Shown piece by piece: positions 52,604 through 63,429 of a DNA stretch of 64,000 nucleotides. The position numbers were made by a program, and so were the translations under genes. Source of the stretch: Arion vulgaris (lineage: Eukaryota; Mollusca; Gastropoda; Stylommatophora; Arionidae); NCBI GenBank assembly GCA_020796225.1, contig CM036761.1, positions 38,376,428 through 38,440,427 of the forward strand, written 5' to 3'. How positions within the stretch are numbered: the first letter of the stretch is position 1; each line of letters opens with the position of its first letter. Under the pieces are notes generated by a model. It had not been told where the DNA came from. It was given only the letters and a program-made list of their open reading frames with translations, and searched no databases.

Positions 52604-54792
52604 ATAGTCTGTCCATTAATTCGTGAGCACGTTTGAAATTGATTTTCTCGAAAACTACCTGTTGGATCTCAGTGATTTTTGCATGCAGCCTTAGAATATC
52701 CATGACGCTAGAATAAAGCTAACCAGTAGTCCATAGATGCTACGGATTTTGCACATCGGCGAATTCCTTTGATCTTTTATGACAATTGCAAATACGGGGG
52801 CTCAAATTTTAGATTTTACAGTAATCCCTAGAATTTGTCCATGTCAATTCTATTCATAGGTGTATCTCCATATTAACTTGATAGGTCAAGTAATTAAGTG
52901 TGTTGCCCTTTATGTGCAATCGTGAACTTGGATACAATATGCAACAGTTAGTCCTCCCTTCGGTCACCATTAGACCCCAGGGTGTCTTAACTTCACCACA
53001 AATTGTATGATGGTAGATGCATTTGGATATGGAAATGTATACGTTGCTATTTCTCAGTCTGTAATCAAAATATGATTTGTATCATCCCGAATCTGACGAT
53101 TCCATGAGGTTGATAATTGTTACTGGCTGGACAAATTGTAATCCATCTCGGTGCCAGTACTCGTCTTCCTCTCGGAGCACATGTTCAACACACTTCTTCC
53201 AGAACTGCATGTCTATCATTGAGAGGGACTCACGTGTCAGAACTTCAACATCACACATTTTAAACGTCCTGTTCTGTTCGGCAACTTGCCCTTTACTTTA
53301 GCCCAGACAATCTCTATCGGATTGAGGTGAGCATGATATGGAGGTAGTCGCAAAGACGTGTGGCCGTATTCCGCAATGATTTTGTCAATATGAAACACCT
53401 TTGTCTTATTTGTCATCCTCACCAGGTGCAACAACTCGGGTTTCAAATATGTATCATCGAAGCTGACATTTTCCTTAGCAAGCCAAGTCCTAATTTGATC
53501 TTTTGTATTTGATGCAGTTGGTACTTTGTCTTCCGCTGATACTGCGTTGTGATAGGATGCATTACCAAGCATGATGGTCTGTTTAGAATTGGAAGTAGAT
53601 CTTTCTCCATCCAGTGCCTGAAAATATGTCCATTCATTTCTGTGTGGTAGTCCCTACCGTCGGTAATTTTTGATTGGAAAATAAGTCCAGCGTCATGGAC
53701 AAGACCTTCTTCACTGCTTCCTGCATGTGTTAGTATAATACACTGGCCTTTGCTGCTTGGTATTTTTCTTTTCTGTTCACCGTCTACTGATTGCCATTCT
53801 TTAGCATTGGTGTGGTGAGCATTGACCCAGGATTCGTCCGAATATACAATATCATAGCCTTGCCTCCGCCGCTCACGGATCTGCCTCAGGTATTTACTTC
53901 GGGCAGCATATTAAATGTAGCTTTTCACAAATAATATTCCTGCCGCCTATAGTTTTTCTGAAGGTGAAACCGGCGGCTCTTACAATTTTCCATAGAGTAC
54001 TTTTAGAAATGTCTATGCTGCAATCTGATTGCAGTTTTAATTTCAGTTTCCTGAGAGTAACAAGTTGATTTGTCGCAAACATTTTCAAGAGCTCCTGTCT
54101 TATGACATCTATGTCAAAGTCGTCAATTGTTCTTTTCCTTCCTTGCTTGACATTAGTGCACTTTGTGTCCTGTTTAATCCATAGGGAAAAAGGTCCTCTA
54201 TTCAGACCAAGCACCAGTTGCGTTCGTTTCTCAGGTTATGAATATCGCAATATAGATGACCTCTCTTAGATTCCCTACGGAAGTGTTGGTATAGTAAAAC
54301 TGTAACCTTCTGCATTGTTATAAATGTGCACTTCAGACTCATTATGAATGTGATATCAATGTCAGTTTTGATAAGCCAACAAATATGATACAATAGCTTC
54401 ATACAAATAGCGAGATACACCTATAACTATACAACGGTATCCCAATTATAACGTCATATGCTTTCCGCTTTCAAAGTCGACTGGGTTAGGTGCACGGGAA
54501 TTCCCGTGAAATTGTTGTTTACTCACGATATTTCAATGTAACCATAATGAATTTTTAGAACAACGCGTCTGTGTACCGTAGATCTGTTACTATTGTGTAC
54601 AATCCGGTGAGGTTGATTTTAATATAACATGAAGAAGAAATATTTCAAACTACATCAAATTCTCTTGGGAAAAAAATATTTCTCTAGCGTCATGGATATT
54701 CTAAGGCTGCTTGCAAAAATCACTGAGATCCAACAGGTAGTTTTCGAGAAAATCAATTTCAAACGTGCTCACAAATTAATGGACAGACTATA
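52604..54792. mobile_element. Tc1/mariner-like (IS630-type) DNA transposon
   Basis: About 2.19 kb. Terminal inverted repeats of about 106 bp (about 52606-52712 and 54684-54790) begin AGTCTGTCCATTAATT and differ at only a few positions. TA duplicated at the insertion site, which lies in SINE-B. One transposase gene in broken frames on the minus strand. Confidence 0.92.
53237..54214 (-). pseudogene. DDE transposase of the Tc1/mariner-like element, broken
   Basis: N-terminal part (54214 to about 53897): basic region and helix-turn-helix-like ISKSTLWKIVRAAGFTFRK. Frameshift at about 53897. Middle: GYDIVYSDESWVN with the first catalytic D (53836-53838). Second frameshift near 53587. C-terminal part: MLGNASYHN, where families of this type have a D in place of G (53564-53566), and LPPYHAHLNPIEIVWAKVK with the catalytic E (53312-53314). 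Spacing between the second acidic position and E is 83 residues, far longer than the 34 of Tc1. Inactive as it stands. Confidence 0.9.
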
Positions 54793-54835
54793 GGATAAAT
54801 TTTCTATGCATCTACCTCAGTCTTCTCTTACGACC

Positions 54836-55190
54836 TGTCCTGTAGGCCGCCTTGTTACTATTCTTTGCTTCACTTGTGGGTCCCGGCACCGACCTGTCTT
54901 GTAGACCACCTTGTTACTATTCTTTGCTTACCTTGTGGGTCCCGGCATCGACCTGTCTTGTAGGCCGCCTTGTTACTATTCTTTGCTTACCTTGTGGGTC
55001 CCGGCACCGACATGTCTTGTAGGCCGCCTTGTTACTATTCTTTGCTTAGCTTGTAGGGCCCGGCACCGACCTGTCTTGTAGGCCACCTTGTTACTATTCT
55101 TTGCTTACCTTGTAGGGCCCGGCACCGACCTGTCTTGTAGGCCACCTTGTTACTATTCTTTGCTTACCTTGTGGGCCCAGGCACCACAGG
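54836..55190 (-). repeat. 59-bp tandem array made from the SINE-B head, about 6 copies
   Basis: Unit GACCTGTCTTGTAGGCCRCC then TTGTTACTATTCTTTGCTTA and CCTTGTGGGTCCCGGCACC. This equals SINE-B head sequence (compare 32320-32400). Confidence 0.93.
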
Positions 55191-55197
55191 GGCGATT

Positions 55198-55431
55198 TCC
55201 GATTTCGAAACTCGATTAAGTAGACACAAATATTTTATACATCTTTTCAAATTTCTACCTAAAAATCACAATCATGAAAATTACATTGGGTACACGCGAC
55301 GCTGCTGAGGAGTATGTGTACTGTCGCTGAGATCTGCAGTTATTAGCTGAAACGTAATGATGATGGTTGTATTATAACTATCAAATAAAATCAGTTCGGA
55401 AGAACCAGGGATTCTCATCAAGGGACACACT
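55198..55431. other. spacer, nothing recognised
   Basis: No shared repeat. Confidence 0.3.
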
Positions 55432-55860
55432 TAAATTCACATTATGGAGCACATTGGAATTCTAATGATTGGACAGCAAACTGAAATTTGTAACACATTC
55501 ATCATCATCATGTGCCGGCTAGTATAGACGGTCATGGATCTCCACAAATCTCTGTCTCTGGTGTTTGCTATCATCTCAGATGTTGTTGATATGAAGTCAG
55601 GATATCCAAAATGTTCTCTCTCTGTCTCCCGTCTTCCCTCAATGTTACCGGTTGTTACAATGTGTTCTAAGCCTCCCTTCCTCATTACATGTCCGAAAAA
55701 TGATGATTGCCTCTTTCTCAACACATTGCACTATTATAATGACGGAACACACTAGAATTCTAATGACGAGGTAAAGTGAAATTCTTAACACACGACACAC
55801 TTAAATTGTAATGACAAAACACACTGGAATTCTTATGACGGAACAAACGGGTATTTCTAT
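55432..55860 (+). repeat. degenerate ACACTGGAATTCTAATGACG repeats split by a LINE
   Basis: Units around 55440 and 55740-55850 (GGAATTCTAATGAT, AGAATTCTAATGACG, GGAATTCTTATGACG). The LINE fragment at 55500 sits between them. Confidence 0.6.
55500..55724 (-). mobile_element. LINE C-terminal fragment, (GAT)n tail
   Basis: RKRQSSFFGHVMRKGGLEHI, VTTGNIEGRRETERE, TSEMIANTRDRDLWRSM, then (ATG)n. Flanked by AACACATT at 55492-55499 and 55720-55727. Confidence 0.8.
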
Positions 55861-56108
55861 CTCGCGGATATGAGTGCAAGATCTGGGATCCCTTAACTAG
55901 CAAGTCCTTTGTGTGCCGTTACGGACATGGTTTGTTGAACTTTAGGAACGCTCTATATATTTGTTATCTTGATCAAGTTTAGGTTTGGAGAACTGACAAC
56001 ACTTCAAGCGTAACATTCGCAATATTGCAATTGGGTACATCACTACTTTGTACGACGTCACATAGGCCTCAGTTTGCGTCATACACAACTGTATAACAAT
56101 AATTTGTC
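55861..56108. other. spacer, nothing recognised
   Basis: No shared repeat. Confidence 0.3.
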
Positions 56109-56390
56109 TGTTGTAATGATAGGAAAATGAGAGCCGTGTTTGGTATACAATTGTTGCGATATTGCTACTGCAGAAAGTACAATCAGTATCTTGCTGTTGT
56201 AAGGATAGGAAAATGAGAGCCTTGTTTGGTATAAAATTGTTGCGATATTGCTACTGTAGAAAGTACAATCGAGAGCTTACTGTTGTAATAACAAGACAAG
56301 TTGGAGCCGTGTATGAGATGAAACTGTTGCAATGTTGTTACTGGAAGAACATTACAATCCGGAGCTGTGTGAGAGACTTATATTGATGTA
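56109..56390 (+). repeat. 86-bp tandem repeat, about 3 copies
   Basis: GATAGGAAAATGAGAGCC, TTGTTGCGATATTGCTACTG and AGAAAGTACAATC recur; the third copy is more diverged. Confidence 0.82.
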
Positions 56391-56403
56391 ATATTACTGC
56401 TGT

Positions 56404-56620
56404 CTGTTTGCGTCCGTTCTTATCAACCAAGTTAACCACTATTTGTCATCTGTGTGGTATGTACCACAAACGCGAACAGGGTGTGTGTCCGATAGAATCA
56501 AACAGTAGGACAAACCCATTCGAATTTCAGCTAAAGTGTATGAATATTATCCAACAGGGCCCACGTGTGTACAGACGAAAAACTGAAATATTGTACAAAC
56601 TTAAAAAACCTCACTTTTAA
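56404..56620 (-). mobile_element. SINE-A/B superfamily variant
   Basis: TTTGCGTCCGTTCTTATCAA, AAGTTAACCACTATTTGTC; related fragments at 270, 2330 and 40966. The 5' half is unlike A or B. Confidence 0.5.
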
Positions 56621-56808
56621 GTACCATATCTGTAGCTATACTATAGGATGGTATCAGATCTGATTGGTCATAGAGATGCTGTCAGAGCTGACTCATGCCA
56701 AATTGCTGCTGAAATGACATCACAAGCGGGAGCTGTGTTTTGGGAGTAATAATAAATAGAAGGTTTCCATTAAAAACGACGATTGTATCGATAACGTTGA
56801 TGTCAATG
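56621..56808. other. spacer
   Basis: Nothing recognised. Confidence 0.3.
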
Positions 56809-56819
56809 GCAGTGACGAT

Positions 56820-57074
56820 CTTTTTCTTCTTCTTTGCGTTCGTTCTTTACTACCAATTTTAATCACTCTTTGTGATATGTTTGATCTTTGCCAAGAACGT
56901 GTATACGTTGCACATTGGTTTGGTAGCCCCTAAAGGCATAGACGTCTACATGCTTAGGACACATGCATCCGATTTCAACCAAACCTCTTTAGTCGCCTCT
57001 TGCAACATGCGTGACAGGTAACAGTGGTTCTATTCTTTACACCCCAAATTTGTGCCCTGGGAACCACTCGGGCG
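56820..57074 (-). mobile_element. SINE-A copy
   Basis: Full length; flanked by GCAGTGACGAT at 56809-56819 and 57075-57085 (11 bp, perfect). Confidence 0.93.
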
Positions 57075-57164
57075 GCAGTGACGATGATTATAATAATGTT
57101 ATTGTTCGTTTAGTACCAATATATTTTGTATGTGCTATTGTTATACAATGTTAGTAAAAAGTAA

Positions 57165-57440
57165 GCCAACGCTTTTTACTTCTGGGGTATATTGGGTAAC
57201 ACGGTGTTAGGCCTGTAGTTTTTCATTGACCGTTGGAACACGATGGGTGATTTGGTCAACATCACGCATGCCGCCTTTAATTCCAAATGTTTTTTCTGGT
57301 ACTGAGGTTGGGATTGAGGCTGAATCGACATGAGAGCAGTTGCGTTTTAAAAAAAATATTCTACCACTGGGAAATTGAACCTGGACGACTAACCTTAGAA
57401 GCGAGTTCAGTAACAACTACGCTACTGAAGCTCTCATTGT
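57165..57440 (-). mobile_element. SINE-L, tRNA-derived
   Basis: On the minus strand the head has box A TAGCGTAGTTG and a box B-like GGTTCAATTTCCC; the body includes the segment shared with 41765. Confidence 0.65.
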
Positions 57441-57645
57441 TACAATAACATGTCGTATCTAATATTTGATGACAATCTTAGATTTGATCTTAGTAAACAA
57501 TGAAGGTCTATTGACAGCCAGATAACATAGGATCTAGAAACAAATAAAATCAAGGCAACACACTTAGCTGTAAGAAGAAATGTTCAATCTCCCCAGTCCA
57601 TCTTGCTTTCAAAGTCAACAGGAACTGTTTTGAAATCAGGGAAGG
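57441..57645. other. spacer
   Basis: Nothing recognised. Confidence 0.3.
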
Positions 57646-57647
57646 CT

Positions 57648-57875
57648 CGCATGAATGGCCAGGGACACTTATATAAAGAAAGAAAGTCTTCACACAAAAC
57701 TCAGACGCGCCATACTGACCAGACTACGCCTAAATTCATAGCAGGTGAGCTATGGCGGACAACACTGGTAAAAAGGAAAACAAGCGTTCACTCAAGAATC
57801 AGTCAGAAGCACCATACCAGGTGCCAGGACTACACCTGAATTCATAACGGGTGAAAGAAAGAGAAAGAAAAGGAA
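57648..57875 (+). mobile_element. two SINE-J 3' parts in tandem
   Basis: AAGTCTTCACACAAAACTC ... TAAATTCATAGCAGGTGAGC, then CACTCAAGAATCAGTCAG ... CACCTGAATTCATAACGGG. The 78-codon frame over them is chance. Confidence 0.6.
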
Positions 57876-58308
57876 GCAGAAACTTTTTTTTATAAATTGA
57901 AAATATCAAGTAACCATTGCAGACGTAGGATAGTAAATGCCTGTCATTTCATATCTCTAAACCCTAGTATACAGAAGGTAGGCGGACCAGTTTTCTTTTC
58001 TAACTGGTGGACCGTCGGTGGCGCACGTTAAACTTCCAACCTTTATTTGTTTGATACAGAATCGAAAGTTCTATGCGTTTCTCTTTTTCGTACAACAGCA
58101 AATGTAAAACAAACAAATTTCGTAGATTCACTGTGAATACGTCCATACTCCTAATAGTGCTCGGCCCCTTTGAATTAGCCAGCTGCTAAGTGAATGTGTC
58201 AGAGTACATGTACAGTAGCAAAGGCGAAAAGTCAACGAATATTGCCAGTATCAGGATTTGAGCCATCCTTCACTGATACAAAAATTTAGTTTATTGCTAT
58301 TGTTGTAC
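57876..58308. other. spacer, nothing recognised
   Basis: AT-rich; no shared repeat. Confidence 0.35.
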
Positions 58309-58420
58309 TGAAAAATATCCGTTATAGGACTTAGCAATCAACAACAGTGAACGAGTCGTCTATTTTCTAGGCACCACTTATACGTTCAGTAGTTTGAAAA
58401 TGCTTTCTGAACCGTTTGAG
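58309..58420 (-). mobile_element. SINE-E 3' fragment
   Basis: TTTTCTAGGCACCACTTATA and CGTTCAGTAGTTTG; head absent. Confidence 0.7.
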
Positions 58421-58446
58421 CTGCATTAACTTCCAGAAAATGTAAG

Positions 58447-58761
58447 CTCAGAAAGTAACTAAGTATTATGTTAACAGAAAGTAACTAAGTGGTATGTTAA
58501 CAGAAAGTAACTAAGTATAATGTTAACAGAAAGTAACTAAGTATAATGTTAACAGAAAGTAACTTAGTATTAATGTTAACAGAAAGTAACTAAGTATAAT
58601 GTTAACAGAAAGTAACTAAGTATAATGTTAACAGAAAGTAACTTAGTATCATGTTAACATAAAGTAACTAAGTATCTTGTTAACAGAAAATAACTAAGTA
58701 TCTTGTTAACAGAAAGTAACTAAGTATAATGTTAACATAAAGTAATTAAGTACTATTTTAA
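58447..58761 (+). repeat. 26-bp minisatellite, about 12 copies
   Basis: Unit GTTAACAGAAAGTAACTAAG then TATAAT; moderate divergence. Confidence 0.9.
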
Positions 58762-58785
58762 CAAACAAGATCAATTTAAAAAAGG

Positions 58786-59040
58786 ATCTCATGTCGAAGA
58801 ACTGACTTGACTGCAGCTGAATTGATCCCCATATGACTCGGTCCCTCTCCACAGAAACGTCACACCCACCTGCCCATAGTATTGCACAAAGAACGAACTC
58901 CGTAGCTCCTACAACAATTCTAGTGGTCTTTGGAAAAAAAATGCACTTGCTAACAGAACGACGCGATCTGGATTCTAATTCACGACCCTTCGAACGCAAG
59001 GAAACGGCTTATCCATCTAATCACATAAACCCCCCAAATA
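58786..59040 (-). mobile_element. SINE-D copy, inverted
   Basis: GACTCGGTCCCTCTCCACAG, CAAAGAACGAACTCCGTAGC and a degraded head ending CATAAACCCCCC. Confidence 0.75.
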
Positions 59041-59577
59041 TAAAATGACATATGACACCAATTCTCAACCTACTACACAAACACCGCACCAAAAATACAT
59101 TATAGATGGGATATGAGTTAGGATAGGGCGGACTTGCAGATCGATACTTCACATTTTTTTTCTCCATTTTTCAAAATATGACAAGAGTAAACGAAGGAAA
59201 AAAAAATGAAATGGATGTGATAATCTGTTTCCCAACACATAATAACAATTTTCTCTGCAGTAATGGCGTGTTATTCCGTCTGATTATGTCACTTTCAACA
59301 GGGAATAATTACCAATTTACCAGCATCTCGTGCTAACAAAAATAATTAAAATGTAGTCTTAAGCAGTTTTTACTTTTACCGTTTGACGAGAACTTCCCAG
59401 ACGTTGATGGTTTTGTTCCGTTCCATCGCGCCTCGGCCAAGGATTCAATTGAGATGATGTTCAGGAAATGTTGCTTTTTTTAGATGGTTAAACACGGTAC
59501 TTGAGTGATGGAATGTGGCTGTGTACTGAAATGTTATAGTGTCACATATCGGGACACATATGTATATATATATATAT
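59041..59577. other. about 0.5 kb apparently unique sequence
   Basis: AT-rich with no shared repeat; (TA)n at the right end. No coding frame called. Confidence 0.4.
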
Positions 59578-59741
59578 CAGTGGCGGCTCGTCAGTAAGAG
59601 CCAGTGGGGCCGGGCCACACCAAAAATAATGTATAACGTGTATTTATTATTTTATAAATTAAAATATAGCAACGAAAATCCATGATTAATCCGGAAAAAA
59701 TGTCTGGCCCCACCAACAAAAATGATCACGAGCCGCCACTG
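59578..59741. mobile_element. MITE-G copy 2
   Basis: 164 bp, terminal repeats CAGTGGCGGCTCGT / ACGAGCCGCCACTG. Both sides are (TA)n, so the 8-bp ATATATAT duplication cannot be proved. Confidence 0.92.
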
Positions 59742-59815
59742 ATATATATATATATATATGTATATATATGTTGTATCAGGTGTTTCATATGTTACAGTAC
59801 GACAGTAACAGTAGA

Positions 59816-59935
59816 CTTCTTCTTTGAACGCTCCATATTGACCACTTGTTAACCACTCTTTGTGATTTGTATGTGATCCGAGCCTAAGACTGATTGTATG
59901 GTGTACGAGTTATGCGCCTACAAGTAGACTATCAC
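59816..59935 (-). mobile_element. SINE-B 3' half
   Basis: CTTCTTCTTTGAACGCTCC through GCGCCTACAAGTAGAC; head absent. Confidence 0.82.
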
Positions 59936-60195
59936 TCGATGAGTAAAACTCGATGAAAAGTCTGGAGGGAGGGACCCTAAGACAGTTGATAGCTACACAC
60001 ATTCCATTTCCCCTACTTGCATCCCTTTTAAACCATTCTTAATTCCAAATATACGACTTTCTGTTTCTTTTGTATGAAAACAACAGAGTCGACATGGGGT
60101 TTAAGGAATATAGGAACGGTGCATTCCCCATATTAGAATCCCAGGCTATGCAAGAAACATAACTAGAGAGGTCACTTCATCCGTGCAAGGAAAGC
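59936..60195. other. spacer
   Basis: Nothing recognised. Confidence 0.3.
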
Positions 60196-60326
60196 GGTAG
60201 TCACTGGTTACTATAAGCTTGAAGACAAGAGAAAAACATCAAGCACACAACAAGGAAAGTGGTAATCACTGGTTATTATAAGCTTGAAGGCAAGAGAAGA
60301 ACACCTAGCACACAACACTCAAGAAG
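60190..60326 (+). repeat. 65-bp tandem duplication
   Basis: AAGGAAAGYGGTARTCACTG, TATAAGCTTGAAGRCAAGAG and CACACAAC in two copies. Confidence 0.85.
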
Positions 60327-60527
60327 TCGGCACAGTCAAACACTTGAGAAATGACCGTTTGTAAGAAAGAAAAATACCTTACTTATCCATGCAAAGTATT
60401 TTAACAGACAATATTCTTTTATTTAATTTTGTTACTTCCATCTTCGGTCATCGTGTAGTCCAGTTATCAAAATATGTTTGTACGAATTCTTTCTCAGAAA
60501 TTATAAGATGTTTTTTTCCTGCTATCT

Positions 60528-60717
60528 TTTTTTTTCTCGATCCAGAAGCACTTGAGCTTTCAACTCTTCGGCTAGGTGCCATGAACATCGTAACCCATCG
60601 GTTCGGAGCCACGAACACAGTAAATCTGGAGAACCTGCGGCTTTTTCTGAACGCCCAGTCACAGAGGGATTGCCACACCGTCGTCCAACGCTCTACGAAC
60701 ACGCTGGGCAGGCGGGC
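60528..60717 (-). mobile_element. SINE-C copy 6
   Basis: Flanked by TCCTGCTATCT (60517-60527) and TCCTGTTATCT (60718-60728); one mismatch. The box B region is deleted (TTTTCTGAACGCCCAGTC). Confidence 0.88.
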
Positions 60718-60728
60718 TCCTGTTATCT

Positions 60729-60821
60729 AGAAAATACGTATAAGTGGTGCCAAGAAAATCAACGACTTGTTTACTGTGGTTGATGGCTACGTCCTTTAGG
60801 ATATGCCACGATTTTCATTTC
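60729..60821 (+). mobile_element. SINE-E 3' fragment
   Basis: AAGTGGTGCCAAGAAAATC and GATGGCTACGTCC. Confidence 0.72.
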
Positions 60822-60844
60822 CTTCTTCTACTTCTTCTTCTTCC

Positions 60845-60990
60845 GTTTACCCGGTATGGATTCTGGCATAGTCATGGAGGGGCACCTGGTATAGCGCTTC
60901 TGAGTTTTGCGTGAAGGTTTGCTTTCCTTTTTAATAAGTGTCCCCCACCATACAGGTGTGCCTTCTTCTACTTCGGATGTATGCTTCTCT
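60845..60990 (-). mobile_element. SINE-J fragment
   Basis: TTTTGCGTGAAGGTTTGC, GTCCCCCACCATACAGGTG, CTTCTACTTCGGATG; the last piece is the complement of the GAAGTCGGAGAAGGC body. Confidence 0.68.
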
Positions 60991-61550
60991 TTCAATATCA
61001 ACATTTATATTTTAAGAAGAGTATGCGATTCTTAATATTTCTATTCTCCATTGTTATATATATATATATATGTTGTGATACAAGTTCATATATCACTATC
61101 ATTATGTAATGGAAGGCTATAAATGAAAAGAGCACATGTTTCAATTTCTAAGAAAAATCACTACAGAAAATTCCTGCTGTGAAAAAGATATTAAATCCAA
61201 GATTGCAATGGCTAAAGAAACGTTTAGTGTGTAACACAAGCGTAAAGTTCAACTAAATATTTATATTGACTAAAGGAAGAAAGTAGTAACCTCATGTATT
61301 CTGAGATTTGGTTCCGCATAGTTACGATACATCAACTGTGAGCATACATGATTTAAAAAAACAACTTCAGTGACATTGATATGTGTTTCTATCGTAAATT
61401 GAAACGAGTGAGCTGGAGAGATAAATAAACATCAATATAACAAGCTATTTTGACTTCGCAGCAACACATGAACAGCTACTGAACATATAAGACAAATGTA
61501 GTCTGTCTATGCTTGATCACAGTACGAAACAAACAGTTTTCATAAAGAGA
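60991..61550. other. AT-rich spacer, nothing recognised
   Basis: Short (TA)n at about 61055; no shared repeat. Confidence 0.35.
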
Positions 61551-61685
61551 CACATCCGATTGCTGCGCTGCTTTTTATTTACTAGGGTAGCATCCCTAGG
61601 GCCTACAACAGTCGCCTCGTATGACAAGCATTGTAGGTAGCAGTGGTGATATTCTTTGCTCCCTTTGCGAGCCCCGGCACTGGCG
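61551..61685 (-). mobile_element. SINE-B 5' half
   Basis: ACATCCGATTGCTGCG, ACTAGGGTAGCATCCC, GCGAGCCCCGGCACTGG; the 3' tail side is missing and a SINE-D abuts the head. Confidence 0.8.
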
Positions 61686-61822
61686 GGTACGAACTCGAAG
61701 CTCCGGAAACAATCCTAGGGGTCTCTGAAAAAAATACTCTCGTGAACAGTACGTTGCAGTCAGGATTCGAACACATGACCTTTAGAACATAAGACGTGGG
61801 TTTAGCCACAGAGACCCCCTTT
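61686..61822 (-). mobile_element. SINE-D 5' half
   Basis: The tRNA-like head on the minus strand has TGTGGCTAAACCC and a GTTCGAATCC box B. Confidence 0.72.
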
Positions 61823-61829
61823 TGTATGT

Positions 61830-61869
61830 GTGTTTGTGTGTGTGTGTGTGCGTGTGTGTATATGTGTAC
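61830..61869 (+). repeat. (GT)n microsatellite
   Basis: About 20 GT/GC dinucleotides; its end TATGTGTAC became the target duplication of SINE-C. Confidence 0.8.
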
Positions 61870-62085
61870 GAGGCCCGTCTGCCAAACCTGTTCGTAGCGC
61901 GTTGGACTACGGGTGACTATCCCTCTGTGTGTGCGGGTTCAATTCTGCGGGATGGCAGAAAAAGCCACAGATTCCCCAGATTTACGGTGTTCGTGGCACC
62001 GAACCGAAGGGTTACGATGTCCATGGCACCGAACCGAAGAGCTAAAATGAAAGTTCAAGTGCCTCTGGATCGGAAAAAAAAAAAA
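61870..62085 (+). mobile_element. SINE-C copy 7
   Basis: Near consensus: TAGCGCGTTGGACTACGGG, GGTTCAATTC, poly-A. Flanked by TATGTGTAC at 61861-61869 and 62086-62094. Confidence 0.92.
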
Positions 62086-62933
62086 TATGTGTACAAGTCT
62101 GTGTGCCATGCTGATGTATGTTCTCTTCTTCCTCCCCTCCCCTCCCCTCCCCATCTCTATGTCTTTCTTCTCGTATCTATTTTAAAAGATTGTATATTGT
62201 GTCTTCGTGTCTAAGATATAACCACTGATTCCTTGACGACTAACCCAGACTATCTTGTCAACACGAAGACCAGTTTTTCCATCTGTTTTCTTCACGCATT
62301 TCTGTCTTCTTTTATTGTCTGTTCCGGGTCACGGAATCTCTACTACTGTTAAAGAATTCTTCAAGAGGAATACAGTGTGGTCTATCTACCTCATTTTTTT
62401 TTTATCTCTCACAGTTTCTATGTCTGCCACACATTTAGATATATTGTACCAAGTATAATGTTTATAACGTTGTCATTCGCTACAGGTTTTTTTCAAATGA
62501 AATTTCGTATAACCAAGCGCACTTTACATGGATAGCTGTAGCCTACATGGGACTTTCCATTGCAGAAGTCAACAATTACGGGTCTACACGGAGTAAAAGG
62601 ATGTCGTATCAGTTAAATAATTAGTTAATTGTTCACGACGAAGATCTGCTGTGTCGAGACGTAGCGTACTTTGGTGTTTTAATCACGTCAAAAAATATTC
62701 TTATTTGGTTTTTTCTGTATTATGTACGAAGTTCTTTATGAAACTTTACATTTTGACAAACATGTCACAATATATTTCACAAATTTCTACATTAAATTCT
62801 TAATTAAAATCTACATTTTTGCAAACATATAATTTGTCAATCTTTGTTACTTCGTGAAAATTAGAACCATCCTTATTCATAATTTGCACAATATGAAGCA
62901 TATGGTAAATCTTTATTTCTAGCGGTACCATTT
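62086..62933. other. about 0.85 kb, nothing recognised
   Basis: Short CCCTCC repeats at 62135; otherwise AT-rich, with no shared repeat and no convincing frame. Confidence 0.4.
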
Positions 62934-62941
62934 GTCTAGCC

Positions 62942-63363
62942 CAGCCTTTCCCAAAGTGGGCGCTACCGCTCCCCTGTTGGCACTGAAGCCTTCCAGGGGG
63001 GCGATGGTGGGTTCATAAGCATTTGGGGGAGTTTTTGTTCTTGATTTTTTTACTGAATAATCATTAAAAATTTCAATTCTGCATTTTAATTAATCTTATG
63101 CCCATTTTACACGATCCATTTTTTCATCAATTTTCTTTTTCATGTATATAGTCATTTGAAAATTGACCATGTATGACAGAAATATATATCAATTTTCTAT
63201 GTCAAAGTAAAAATAGAGGATTTGGGGTGTGGGGGCGTTGGCAAACTGTTATAATGGGGAGAGGGGCGTTACAAAGTTTATGTCGTAAAAAGTGGGCGGT
63301 GGGGCGTTACAAAGTTGATGTCGTAAAAGTGGGCGGTGGACCGAAAAAGTTTGGGAATCTATG
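62942..63363 (+). mobile_element. MITE-H copy 3 (hAT-like)
   Basis: CAGCCTTTCCCAAAGTGGG to AGTTTGGGAATCTATG, 422 bp. Flanks GTCTAGCC / GTCTAGAC (7 of 8; 62934-62941, 63364-63371). A 37-bp stretch near the right end is tandemly duplicated (GGGGCGTTACAAAGTT). No nested insert, so it approximates the intact element. Confidence 0.92.
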
Positions 63364-63429
63364 GTCTAGACCTACGAGTTTCTTTTTAATGGAATGTCTC
63401 TGAAGAGTCTTGACTTCTTTGTAGTCATT

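Larger units (their letters stand above)
52187..55197 (-). mobile_element. SINE-B broken by two nested elements, head amplified
   Basis: Pieces: 52187-52235 (3' tail side), 52478-52603 (middle), and from 54793 rightward (TAGGATAAA, CCTCAGTCTTCTCTTACGAC). The head part is amplified in tandem, ending CACCACAGGGGCG. The middle also holds a short duplication (TCTTAGAGCAATTGATCTGC). Confidence 0.82.

Noticed and set aside
61822..62214. A 130-residue open frame with a hydrophobic start.
   Set aside because: It is built from a (GT)n repeat and a SINE-C copy.
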